This document shows, piece by piece, positions 52,344 to 63,490 of a DNA stretch of 64,000 nucleotides. Where the stretch lies: positions 44,521,611 through 44,585,610 of the forward strand of contig NC_041003.1 in the NCBI RefSeq assembly GCF_004193775.1, given 5' to 3'. Positions within the stretch are counted from its first letter, which is position 1; each line of letters starts with the position of its first letter. Under the pieces are notes generated by a model. It saw nothing but the letters and a program-made list of their open reading frames with translations. It searched no databases and was not told the origin of the DNA. The stretch comes from Glycine soja. Its lineage: Eukaryota > Streptophyta > Magnoliopsida > Fabales > Fabaceae. Position numbers and translations under genes: made by a program.

Positions 52344-53063
52344 ATATTGGGAAATACCCAAGTTTCACATTGGCTAGAGATAGTCTCAAGATATATTTTA
52401 TAAGGTGAGGGCAACCCTCACCCTATGAGCTAGCTTTTGGGGTTGAGTTTAGACCTTAACTCACACATATCCTAGATCCATCCAAAGGACCACCCATCAT
52501 TTGTTGTTCACGCACCAAGCCCAATAAGTGCTGGGCGTGAAGGGGGTGTATTGTGAAATACCCAAGTCTCACATTGGCTAGAGATAGTTTCAAGATAGAG
52601 TTTATAAGGTGAGGTCAACCCTCACCTTATGAGCTAGCTTTTGGGGTTGAGTTAGGTCTCTCACATTACGCATTCTAAGATGGTATAACAATACAACCAT
52701 ATTAGAATTTATAAGTGAGAGGCAACCCTCACCCCTTGAGCTAGCTTTTGGGGTTGAGTTAGGCCTCTCACATTATACACTCTAAGATGGTATCAGAGCA
52801 GGTTCTGATCACGCTTCTGCTAGCCCTCGCTTGTGGTGACAAACATCCACCATTTGTTGTTCACGCATCAAGCCCAAGAAGTGTTTGGTGTGAGGGGGTG
52901 TGTTGGAAATAATCCAAGTCCCACATCAGCTAACAATACAGCTATATTAGACTTTATAAGTGAGGGACAATCCTCACCCCTTAAGCTAGCTTTTGGGGTT
53001 AAGTTAAGCCTCTCACATTATACACTCTAATAAAATTAGAATACATTATTATATATTCTAACA
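52344..53063 (+). mobile_element. TRIM (terminal-repeat retrotransposon in miniature) cluster with four LTR-like copies
   Basis: Four copies of an LTR with 'cccaagt.tcacattggctagagata', 'tataag.tgagg.caaccctcacc' and 'gagctagcttttggggttgag' lie at about 52344-52470, 52552-52680, 52688-52787 (partial) and 52901-53063. Between the third and fourth are a primer binding site TGGTATCAGAGC (52788-52799), a short non-coding interior and a purine tract GTGTGAGGGGGTG (52888-52900) immediately before TGTTGGAA. Between the first and second only the 3' interior remains. The last LTR runs TGTTGGAA...TTCTAACA. No proteins are encoded, as expected for TRIMs, which rely on other retrotransposons. Confidence 0.82.
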
Positions 53064-53206
53064 ATCATCAATAATAATCGATTAAAAGTTATATATAATT
53101 GATAAAATTGATAAATTTAATCAATCATATAACTCAAATAATGATTTTTATCTGAATTTCAAGTCAATGTTAAAAAAACAAATTTGGGCTCAAGTGCAAA
53201 AAAAAA

Positions 53207-54487
53207 GGGACAAACACCAAAAGATGGTCTTTTTTCAAATTTACTAAATGGGATGAAATTTAAATTAATACTCCAAAAAGTATAAGTCATAGGATAATCT
53301 ATGACTTCTTCTGAATTGAAAGTCATAATCTATGTTATAACTTTTTTTTTCATTGAAATCGTAAAAAATTTTATAATTTTTATTTTTATTTTATTTTAAA
53401 CACTATTTTAAAGTCGTAAGAATTTTTTTTTGTATTTTTTTTAACACGACTTTCATGTCCTAACAAATTTTTTTATTGAAGTTGTAAATTATTTTACGAC
53501 TTCAACTTTTTTGCATATTTTTTAAAAATCGTAAATAATTTTTATTTTAATTATTTAATGAATTAATGTATGTTTTCTTTTTTTACTTTTATTTAATATT
53601 TTCTATATATTTTTTGGTATTGTTTTATTTAATATATTTTTTATATTTTTAATGATGTTAAGGATTATTATTTGTTTTCTAAATTAAAAAAAATAATACA
53701 AAAGTCTTAAATTTAATTAAAAATATTAAAATGTACAACATATTTCTTTAACAAAAATATTAAAATATTTTGTCACTAATATATAACATATAATTTATCA
53801 AATAATATTAAAATATACTACTTCTATAATTACTCATAATATTATTCACTTAGTGAAAATAAATCATGACATCCAAATCAAAACCTTAATGGTAGGTATG
53901 TTATTTTTTTAAAAAAATTAATATTGTTTGATAAATTATAAGTTAATATTATTTATCAGTAACAAAAAAATTTAATATTTTTGTTAAATAAATATGTAGT
54001 ACATTTTCATGTTTTTATTTAAATTTAAGTTTTTTGTATTATTTTTTAATTTACAAAACTAATAATAATCCATAACATTTGTAAAAAAAATATAAAATAT
54101 GAAATATAGAAAATATTAAATAAAAATAAAAAAAAAACATATATTAATTCATTAAATAATTAAATTCAAAAATTATTTCTAACTTCAATAAAAAAATTCT
54201 TTACGACTTTAAATTCGTCTGAAAAAAAATACAAAAGAAAAAAAATTATTATAACTTTAAAGTCATAAGAGTAAAAAAAATATAATTTTTTTTTGTAATT
54301 TTAAAATCATGTTTAAAAAAAATAAAGTTACAAAATTTTTTAGGACTTTAATGAAAAAAAATAATAACACATTTTAGGAATTCAAAAGTCATAAGTTATC
54401 CTACCATTTATCAAATTTGGAGTATTAATTTAAATTTTATACTCATTTATTAAATTTGAAAAAAAAAACATTTTTGTCGTTTGGCCG
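53207..54487. repeat. Giant inverted repeat (foldback C), ~1.28 kb near-complete palindrome
   Basis: The outer part 'caaattta.taaatg..aaatttaaattaatactcc' (from about 53235) is complementary to 'ggagtattaatttaaattt..' (54419-54460). Pairing continues through 'aattatttaatgaattaatgtatg' (about 53545) against 'catatattaattcattaaataatt' (about 54140) to a centre near 53845. Arms are about 600 bp, diverged, and AT-rich. The ends 'caaacaccaaaagatgg' and 'cgtttggccgaaaaat' differ more, so boundaries are approximate. No coding. Unrelated in sequence to foldbacks A and B. Confidence 0.8.
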
Positions 54488-56192
54488 AAAAATACAGAGA
54501 CAGTCACTTTCTCAATTTCTATGACTTAAGAAAAAATCAATAAATAAGACTTTGAAACGTGGAAGACAAAGCCATTACATGCACGGCTCACCCACCAGCA
54601 TTGTTGTTTCATTACAATGAGTTTAGGGTTAGAAGCTTCTCATTTTTTGGGTTTATTTTGGAATAATCAGATCACACAAGAGCATAATTAGGGTCATTAA
54701 ATAGTCATTGTAATTAATTATTGTATATGGTACGAATTGAATGCTCCACGTACACTATTTTTTATACGTCCGTACACTATGATATTACTCATAAAAAATA
54801 ATATACTTGCAACATACTGTTTTACATGAGAAAATATATTACGTAAAGATATTATAATATAACATCATTTAATTATAAATTATTCTTATATAATAAATTG
54901 ATTAACTTTTACAATAATTATTTTAAAAATTATATCAGTAATAATTTTTAAAGATTAACAATATAATTTCTTTTACTGCTTTATATTGATAATATGTAAC
55001 CATTAAATTCATTTTAAAATGTATTTCTTACTGTCTGAATTTTAGTATTGAAAATCACAAATTTACGTGAGTCTTAATTTTTAATTAATGAGTTTTATTA
55101 TTAAGAATGTGTAAATTTAATAAATGATAATCAGTATTAAAAAGAATATACACTCAAGATGGCTTTTAAGTAGAGCAATTTATTAATTTTTTTCTTTAAA
55201 TTTATTATGCTCCAATATGCTTCTTATCATCTTATCTTATGTCTTTTTCTCTTCACTTCTTATGTCTTTTTGTTTAATACCGTTATTTTCTACTAAAAAC
55301 TATATATGAAAAGCTGCATAAATTATTACAGTAAACTTTACAATCATTATTGATTCAAAATATTGTAAGAGATTTTTATTTTTTAATTATTGTTCTTCTG
55401 TTTTGTACTTTCGCTTATTTGACTTGAGATGGCACAAATCATTTCACATCTAACACGATATAGACACTCGCGAGAAGAAGAGAATAATGAAAAGAGGGGG
55501 AGGTAGTTATACGTGGATATTGTATTTTTAGTAATGAGATATGCATGATAAGTAATAATGTAATAAAGAGAGGGGGAGGCAAAGAAGTTTTAAAAAAGTG
55601 ATGTAAAAGAATTAAAACCCCAAAATGAATGTATTATTATAGACTGTTATATTGTAATTTCTTTAAAAGAAACTACTTTATTTAATAATTAATTTTGAAT
55701 GTCTTTTTAATTAATGACTTAATAGTATTAAAGAAATAAAAAAAGTTAATGAAAATACATTATTTAATATATTTACTAGTTAAAATAATTTATACTTCAA
55801 ATAAGATTTTTATTTGAAAATCTTTTTTTACGTTTTTTTTTTCAGTTCATCAAGCAGTTGCAATTTTTCAAGAGAGATGAATGCACAAAGCCCAATCTAA
55901 AAGTAGACATGCTAGTAATACACAAATACTGGCTCTGCTACAACAATAAAGTTCTACTATATGAAACAGAGTATTTAGAGACAAAAGTGTAGGTTTATTA
56001 GAAAACCATCTCAAAACCGTGCATCACTTCAAGTTCAGAGATTTACAATACCCATTAGCAGGCCAAATATATATGACATTTTTGGAACAACCCCATTTTC
56101 AAGCATTGATACAATACAGAGTAAAGAAAAGGGAAAAGAAAAAAGAAAAAATTAAGGGGATTGATCATATGATCATGATCATGTGGTGGAGT
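54488..56192. other. Intergenic region, includes 3' side of the cinnamate 4-hydroxylase gene
   Basis: No gene or repeat is supported. The last few hundred bases before 56193 are probably the 3' UTR of the minus-strand P450 gene. Confidence 0.45.
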
Positions 56193-58066
56193 CTAAAATG
56201 ACCTTGGCTTTGCCACAATGGTGGAATGCTTGAGTATGTGCAAGCTAAATTGCCCTCCTTTCTCACTAGTGTCAATCTGTGACTGGCCAGGGGGAGGCAA
56301 GAGCTCAAAGTTTTGGACCAAACGTCCCAAAGTGATGCCAAGAATTGGCAATGCAAGAATGATTCCAGGGCAGCTTCTTCTGCCAACACCAAAGGGAAGG
56401 TACCTAAAGTCATTGCCATTGGCTTCAACAAGCGACTCCTCCTCGAAGAACCTCTCAGGCCGGAACTCCTCTGGCTTCTTCCAGTGTGCAGGGTTGTTGG
56501 CCAGCCACCATGCATTCACCAAGATCTTGCTCTCAGCTGGGATATCATAGCCCCCAAGCTTTGCGTCGTGGAGGTTCATGTGTGGTACAAGGAGAGGGAT
56601 TGCCATTCTAAGACGAAGAGTTTCCTTGACCACTGCTTGGAGGTATGGGAGCTTTTGGATGTCTGGCTCAGTCACTTGGTGCCCTGCTCCAAGAACTCTG
56701 TCAATCTCATCCCTTAACTTTTGCTGGATCTCTGGGTGGTTCACAAGCTCAGCAATGCCCCACTCAATCGACCATAGAGTTGTTTCAATTGCTGTACCAA
56801 TAATACATAATTGCCACATCAGAAAAAACTATCATATATGATAGTAATATACAATAAACAATTTATCCATGATGTTTTATATAATCATTTAATCACGGAT
56901 TGTTTTATATGATTAATCAGGTTATCTTTAATAATTATTTATATCAATAATAATTTTTTTGTTAAACTCTATAATATATGTAGTTTTTCAATAAACTAAA
57001 CTAAGGTTTGGATTTCCATGATACCATCTTAATCATACCATGCCTTTTGTTTTCCCCTTCTCCTAACAAGTACCTACCCTATTTGAAAACTTAAAAGCCC
57101 CGCATCTTTTTCTTCTCTTACTTTCTAATCTAAACCAAAATAATCAAGTAAACCACATGCGACTTTTGGCGGAGGTGGGTCCACCTAAAAGTTTGGTCAC
57201 TATCATTACCTACTACTACCACCAGTACGACAGAGTATGATAACCTCGACTCATATTTGGGACTAGAAAACAGTGAAACACAACAAAAACAAAATTAAAA
57301 AGTTATCCACAATCACAATATAGATAAAAGAGTAATGGTATGTTGACAATAAAAAAAATTTAAACATTACATCAACAATTCTTTTTTTTTTTCTATATCT
57401 CTCTTCATTTCATATTATATCATCAATCAAATTAATCAATTATCTCTTTTTTTTTCTTTTCTCTCTCAAATTATAGAGAACTCAAGGTTGTACAATAAAT
57501 ATTTTTCTACGTAAAAATAAGAAAGATAAGAACAAGTATCCGTTTAAATTAATTAAGGTCACACGTCAGAACAAACAAGTTGAGAAAGAGATAAGAATGA
57601 ACCCCAACATGGCATGGGAAAGCCACCAGTTCAATCCATCCACCTAACCCCCTTATTCATTCATTCAATGAATCCATAACTACGTGTCCCGTTCGCCCCC
57701 TCTAAAAAAACGGGAAAATGACCATGAAATATTTGTGTGCTCATTAAATACCGTTATGTTTGGTAGTAAAAAAAAAAAAGTTAGTAAAAATATCACTGGC
57801 GCAATTTTTATGTAGGTTATAAAGGCAGCAATCAATCCTTGTACCAGAAAAATTATATGTACTTTTATAAATAACCTAAATTTCGGAAAAAAGAATCAGT
57901 CAATTGTTTTTTAAAAAACTTCATTTCTATAAAATGGTTGATGCAATTGCGGTGCAGCACCATAACTTCTTACATAAGCAAATAAATTTCTCGTCAGTTA
58001 ACGACGCTGAAAAGATAACTACATTTAAAGTGACGTACGCCCCGACTTTGCTTAATTGTTCTAAAG

Positions 58067-58122
<56 letters not shown>

Positions 58123-60095
58123 GAAAAAAAAGATGTATGATTTAAATTAAAATATTTTATAAATTTAATTAATTTTAGTAACTCTACTTGACTTGTCCTG
58201 CACCATAATTGTTATTTTTGTTTGTATTTTAATTTTAACAATATATAAAGGACATTTCTTGTCGTGGGGGATAAAAATATTAGGCAAAGCATCTTACCAG
58301 CAACGTTGATGTTTTCAACAATGTAGAGGACGTTGTCTTCGTTGATCTCGCCTTTTCTCTGGGCATCCAAAATGTGGTCAATAGCGCATTTAAGTTCATT
58401 ATTGTTGTTGGTGCTCTTGGTGCTTCCAAGCTTCCTGTTATAATGTCCATTTAATTGAATTGATTAGAAATAAATAAAATAACCCAAAGTTCCAACTTGC
58501 AAAGAAACTGACTATTTAATTTACTCCTAAAATTGGCTATTTAATTTAGGATCAAGTCATCAATGACGTATATAAAAAAAATAAAAAATATGCTACAGTT
58601 GCAAAAAAAAAATCTTAATACTAAATAAAATTTACTTTCCACCCTAGTTGAAGCTAAACTTTTTTTAGACCCATTTAAAGATTATTAATCTCCTACTCCT
58701 TAAAAAAAAAAAAAAAAAAAAACTAGTTGACTCAATCAAAGGTAGTAGTGTAGTACCAAAATGAAAAAGGTATTTTAGGAATCACACAAGTGATTTAAAA
58801 CCAAAACAAAAGGAAACGACGTCACAGTTAAAAATATTTTTCATACTCCTAACATTTTTTCCGTACACTTCGTTTGTGTTTCTAACATTGTTGTTTATCA
58901 TTAAGTATTTGTAGTTTTAAAACATCAGTGAAATTTTTACAATGCACCACCACTTTAAATTCACCAGATATGGGTGTTTACATGCGAGGTAATGAATGAA
59001 GGAAAGGAAATGAAACAGAAAAAACTTACTTCCTCTCGTCAACGAAGTAATCCTTGAAAAGCTTCAACCTCGTCTCCTTCACCTCCTTGCAAATCTTCAA
59101 GTAACCCTTCAAGAAGGGTCTCAAGATGGGAATAAAATCACCATAGTTATACTCAAAGCTCTGCGCCAAGCGACTCCTCTCTCCGTTCAAGGCTCTTAGC
59201 CTCTGGAAGATGGGATCCTCCTCGCTCTCGAACCTCCGGTCGAACATTATGCGGTACATGTTGTTGTACATCATGAGCTGAAGGCGGCGGCGGATGACGG
59301 TGCCGGAGACGGCGGCGTCGGGGTTTTTCTTGACGTCCTCGACGACGGCGGCAGCCTCCGATTCCCATCCATGGCGGTATTGTTGCACAACCTAAAAATA
59401 TAAGGTTGATTGAATGATTTTTTTTTAAAAAAAAGTTGACTGGGTTCGATTCCATGCTAACAAAAACTAAAAATTAATTAATATCTGAATAAATTTTTTT
59501 AAAATGGTCCCAGCCTTGATTTAGCTGCAACATCCAGGTTTTTTTTAACTGTGTGTTATAACAGAAGGACCACATTAGTCTGTAATCTATCATGATTTTA
59601 ACCAACGCGATCGTAACCGATATTGAAAACCTTGTTTACTGATAAAGAAAAAAAAATTGTTGCACTATATACCTTGTTGGTGAAGAAGGGGACGGTCATG
59701 ATGCGGCGCATTTTGCGCCAGTGCTCGCCGTAGACGGTGAAGACCATGTCTTGGCCCTTTCCGGTGAAGATGTCGAAGACGACGTTGCGGGTGCGGGAGC
59801 CGAACTCCACGCCCTGCGTGTGGAGAACCTCTTTGGCGAGCTCAGGGGAAGAAACCACGACGAGGTTGCGCTGCCCCATGCGGAGGAGGAAGATGTCACC
59901 GAATTTTTTGGCCAAATCGGTGAGGTTGCGGTGGTTGAGGTCGTCGCCGACTTGGAGCCAGTTGCCGAAGATTGGGACGGGGAGTGGGCCCGGTGGGAGC
60001 TTGAATTTCCGGCCGCGGAGGGTGGAGACGGCGATGGCGACCACCGCAGCGAGGAAGAGACCTATGAGGGTCTTTTCCAGAAGGAGGAGATCCAT
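56193..60095 (-). CDS. C4H: trans-Cinnamate 4-hydroxylase (CYP73A cytochrome P450), 4 exons
   Basis: Exons are 60095-59673, 59391-59030, 58434-58298 and 56791-56193; GT/AG introns; joined frame 1521 nt (506 aa), the normal C4H length. The enzyme hydroxylates cinnamate to p-coumarate at the ER membrane using NADPH-P450 reductase, the second step of the phenylpropanoid pathway to lignin, flavonoids and isoflavonoids. Seen in sequence: N-terminal membrane anchor ([20 protein letters not shown]), Pro-rich hinge PPGPLPVP at ~34-41, I-helix AAIETT at 307-312, ExxR in KETLRLR, PERF in FRPERFFEE, and heme loop [11 protein letters not shown] with Cys448 as iron ligand. No key residue is missing. The first intron, after codon 141, appears additional to the two-intron gene I recall from Arabidopsis. 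Intron 3 is 1.5 kb and holds a TA microsatellite and AC-like elements. Expected to be co-regulated with lignin and flavonoid genes. Confidence 0.97.
58070..58117. repeat. (TA)24 microsatellite in C4H intron 3
   Basis: TA run of about 48 bases inside the third intron of the cinnamate 4-hydroxylase gene. Confidence 0.97.
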
Positions 60096-60153
60096 TGTAG
60101 AAGAATTGTTGCTTCTTAGTATGTGTGTGTGATGATTTGGTTCAGTTTGGTTG

Positions 60154-60227
60154 GGTTGGTTGAATTGAGAATTGTGATGGGGGTTTTATAGAGGGGATTA
60201 TGATGGTAGTTCGAATAGGGGTTAGGT
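60154..60227 (-). promoter_or_regulatory. C4H core promoter: TATA box and AC (MYB) elements
   Basis: On the minus strand CTATAAAAC (complement of 60184-60192) lies about 90 bases upstream of the ATG and is a good TATA box. ACCTAAC (AC-III type, complement of 60221-60227) is just upstream, and ACCAACC (AC-II type, complement of 60154-60160) is between TATA and ATG. AC elements are known R2R3-MYB sites in phenylpropanoid promoters, which fits the gene. Confidence 0.7.
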
Positions 60228-60435
60228 GAAGCTTGTGGTTTGAGTGGTGAGTTTGTGTGTTTGTGACGTACTACGTCTTTCACCCAGAGTTGTAAGCGTA
60301 TCATTAACAAATTAATACTAATAACTATTATTAGTATTATTCAATTAACTATAATGATAATTACTGTATATAATCAGTTATGCCTATGGGATATGAGGGT
60401 GGAGCTTAACTATTATTAGTATTACTCAATTACCT
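60228..60435. other. Upstream flank of C4H
   Basis: No further gene; likely distal promoter of the cinnamate 4-hydroxylase gene. Confidence 0.4.
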
Positions 60436-60744
60436 ATAGTCTTATAATTCTTATTTTTTTAATCTTTATAATTTAAAAATGGTATTTTTAATCTTTATAA
60501 TTTATATTTTAATTTTTTTTAATCTTTGTAATCATAAAAATAATATTTTTAGTTCCTATAATTTCATAATTTTTATTTTGTTTTTATAATTTTTAAATTA
60601 CGATTAAAACAGAATTAAAATATAAATTACAGGGATTAAAAAGAATATTTTTAAATTATAAGAACTAAAAAAAATTAAAATATAAATTATAAAGAAAAAA
60701 AAGACCAATAAAAAAAACAAAAAAAAATAAGAACCCTAAAACTA
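60436..60744. mobile_element. Palindromic MITE-like element, ~309 bp
   Basis: 'atagtcttataattcttatttttt' on the left pairs with 'aaaaaataagaaccctaaaactat' on the right. Internal 'tataatttatattttaattttttt' pairs with 'aaaaaattaaaatataaattata'. It lies about 340 bases upstream of the C4H start. Confidence 0.65.
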
Positions 60745-62010
60745 TAACGACAAAACGACTAATTTAACCAATAATAAAAAATGAGAGGAAAAACACAAAC
60801 TTACACGCACTCTTTTGCAGATGGTCCCAAGTCAGAACTCAGATGTACTACTATATGATCCAGATTATATCATGTATCTTAATTACTAATTTATGGGCGA
60901 GTTTTATTAATTACCTTTTAGATATTACAAAATTTGATTATATACAGATTAATTGAGATTATAAATTAATATATAGTCATTTCCCTTGTTTTGAAGTTTA
61001 TAAGAGTGTAAAGAATATGACATTCCATATTATTATATGAACATTGGGATTCTTAGTGACGAAATTTTTTATTTTATTTTTTATTGATGAATGCAGCCTT
61101 ATATGTTTTAAATTGTATTGTGTGATGCTATATCGTGGATGTGTTTAGTTGTATTTTAGTACTAAGTCGTTGTCGTGAAAGGTTGACTGTGTTTCATTAT
61201 GCTGGTACTGAATCATTTGAGTTGCTCCTACATTATGATTTCATCCCTTTTTAATGAAGATTTCATCCCTTTTTAGAGTCTTAAAAAAAGATACGCATTT
61301 TTTTACTGGTTTATTAATATTTTTAGTCTTCAGCCACGAAATAAACAGATTAAAAATTATTATTATTATTATTAAATAACATAATTTCGGGACATGGTTT
61401 TATAAAAAAAAATTGTTTTTACTTTTAGATTTTTGTTAAGCTAAATATTTAGATTTATATTTGTTTTTCAGTTTCAACTTTCAACTCAAATTATTTTCAA
61501 ATCAAAGTGTTTTTGCTTTTGGAGCATGCTTCAGGGAGGGGAAATTGTGAATGGAACACTGACGGCGTTAAATTACGCTGACTTTGAGTGGATGGTAGGC
61601 AGAGAAGACAGACAGAACGTGACGGTACCGCCCTATGACGTGCTTTAAGCTTTTGCTTGTAGTAGGTGAGGAGGGGTTGGTGACTGCCAGAAATTTTTAT
61701 TTTTGTATAAGTAAAATAAAATTGCCATCTTCTTAACTAGTAGTATAAATAACTTGTATTTGTCATCTTCGCTCTCCTATCCCAATAAGCCATTTTCATC
61801 TATACACTAAGAATTAAGAAACTAATGTATTTACTTGAAGAATTTTTTAAATTTGACAAGCATTTACTTCGCTAGGAAAGAAATTTGTACTATAGGAGAC
61901 AAATAGGATTAATATCCTTAAAAAAAAGAAATATGAAAAATAAAAATAGAGAAGAGATAAATAGCATAAAATGAACATAAGTGGAAAATAGTAGTAAAAT
62001 GGATTTTAGG
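60745..62010. other. Intergenic region, nothing supported
   Basis: AT-rich sequence with no recognisable gene; a short (ATT)n stretch lies near 61359. Confidence 0.4.
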
Positions 62011-62308
62011 AGTGTTTGATTTGAGAAAAATAGAAAGAAAAAAAAAGAGATGCAAAAAAAAAATACTATCTCTCCTAATTTCTCTCCTAATTTATAATCT
62101 ATCTTCTCACCTCTTAATTTTCATGGCATTTTCTTTCTCCTTAGTAGAATTTTTTAGGTGGAATTCAGTTTTTATTTTTATTTTTTATAGGTGATTTTTT
62201 TTATTATCATTGTTATCACTTAACTACCATCACCTTTACACTCCTTCAATTCGTTCGATTGACCCAACATCACCTATGGAATAATTGTTTTTACTCAAAC
62301 CAAACATT
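62011..62308. mobile_element. MITE-like element, ~298 bp
   Basis: AGTGTTTGATTTGAG at 62011-62025 is complementary, apart from two or three positions, to CTCAAACCAAACATT at 62294-62308. The interior is non-coding. The target duplication is unclear. Confidence 0.5.
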
Positions 62309-62956
62309 AGTTTACTTGTAATTATCAATTACCGAGGGGTCTAGCTTATTTTGTCTATCAATATATATGAAATGTGATAAACTCTTTAATATTAAGTTTC
62401 ATTCCTGTGGAGATTAAAAAAAATCTGTAATTAAAGTTTCAAAACACTATGTTTTTCATAACCTAAAAATATAAATTATGATTCTAAACCGATTCTAATT
62501 TTGTGAAAGTTCAAATTATAATTGTAAACATGAATCCCAACTTCATGCATATAAAAAACCATATATTTGATTGAAGAAGAACTGGTACCGGTTTTGAATT
62601 AATGTTGTTCAATTCCTTTCCTTACCCCCCATTGAAGTTCAAAATATAAAACATTATCATCACTCCACCACTGGGGAGTATCTGGTGATCGGGTATACCT
62701 TCACACCCGCACCATTATTTTCCAAAAGTAGCTATGTGGAAAACCTCAATTGCACACAATAGGATTTGTAAATTGTAATTGATGTGAAGGAAAATTAAGA
62801 TGGGTGATATTTTATTTGGGGGCAATCTTAATTTGGCTTATAAATAATGCTTAAACCGTTAGTAAATTTTAACAAAGGCTTAATCAATTTTGAATTTGTT
62901 TATATATAGTGGAGAGACATTATTGAGAATTAAGCCCATATAATTATCAAGGGCCA

Positions 62957-63000
62957 AACTCTAAAATCTCTAATGGGTAACTCTAAAATCTCTAATGGGT
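62957..63000. repeat. 22-bp tandem duplication
   Basis: 'aactctaaaatctctaatggg' plus one base occurs twice in direct succession. Confidence 0.95.
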
Positions 63001-63089
63001 AAGGGTATTTTTTTTATTTGTATTTTCATTTTTTGTTTTTATTTTCTGAAAACTATTTTTATTTTCAAAAAATTTGAATTTTGAAAACA

Positions 63090-63406
63090 TGTTTGGTTTG
63101 AGTTTTTGTTTTCTGTTTTTATGAAATAAAAATACTGAAAATTTATTATATATTGACTTCTTGTTTTTTTATATTTTTATATTTGCTTAAAATTATATTT
63201 ATTGTTACCGCAATTTCATTTTACCTGAAATGATGTTTTTGTTTTCAACTGTAAACATTAAAAACGAGAATTTATTGTTTTCATTTTCTAGATGTTTTCT
63301 GTTTTCATTTTCACCGAAAATATTTTCAAAAATCCAACCAAACACATTTTCATCACCGTTTTCTATTTTCAGTGAAAATGAAAACAGAAAACAATCAAAC
63401 CAAACA
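63090..63406. mobile_element. MITE with long terminal inverted repeats, 317 bp
   Basis: TGTTTGGTTTGA at 63090-63101 is exactly complementary to 63395-63406. Pairing continues with 'ttttgttttctgtttt' against 'aaaacagaaaacaa'. The interior is made of GAAAA/TTTTC words and is non-coding. Its ends resemble those of the element at 62011. Confidence 0.75.
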
Positions 63407-63490
63407 CCTTCTAAATTTCTCAGATATGAGTAGCTTAACCCTCAATTCTTAATATCAATACAAAACTTACATGAAAAAATATTTATATCT

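Noticed and set aside
56218..56841. Plus-strand frames over the last C4H exon
   Set aside because: Antisense of the heme-binding exon, with no independent motif.
59721..60132. Two plus-strand open frames of ~130 codons over C4H exon 1
   Set aside because: They are antisense shadows of a GC-rich P450 exon; the minus-strand frame has all C4H motifs.
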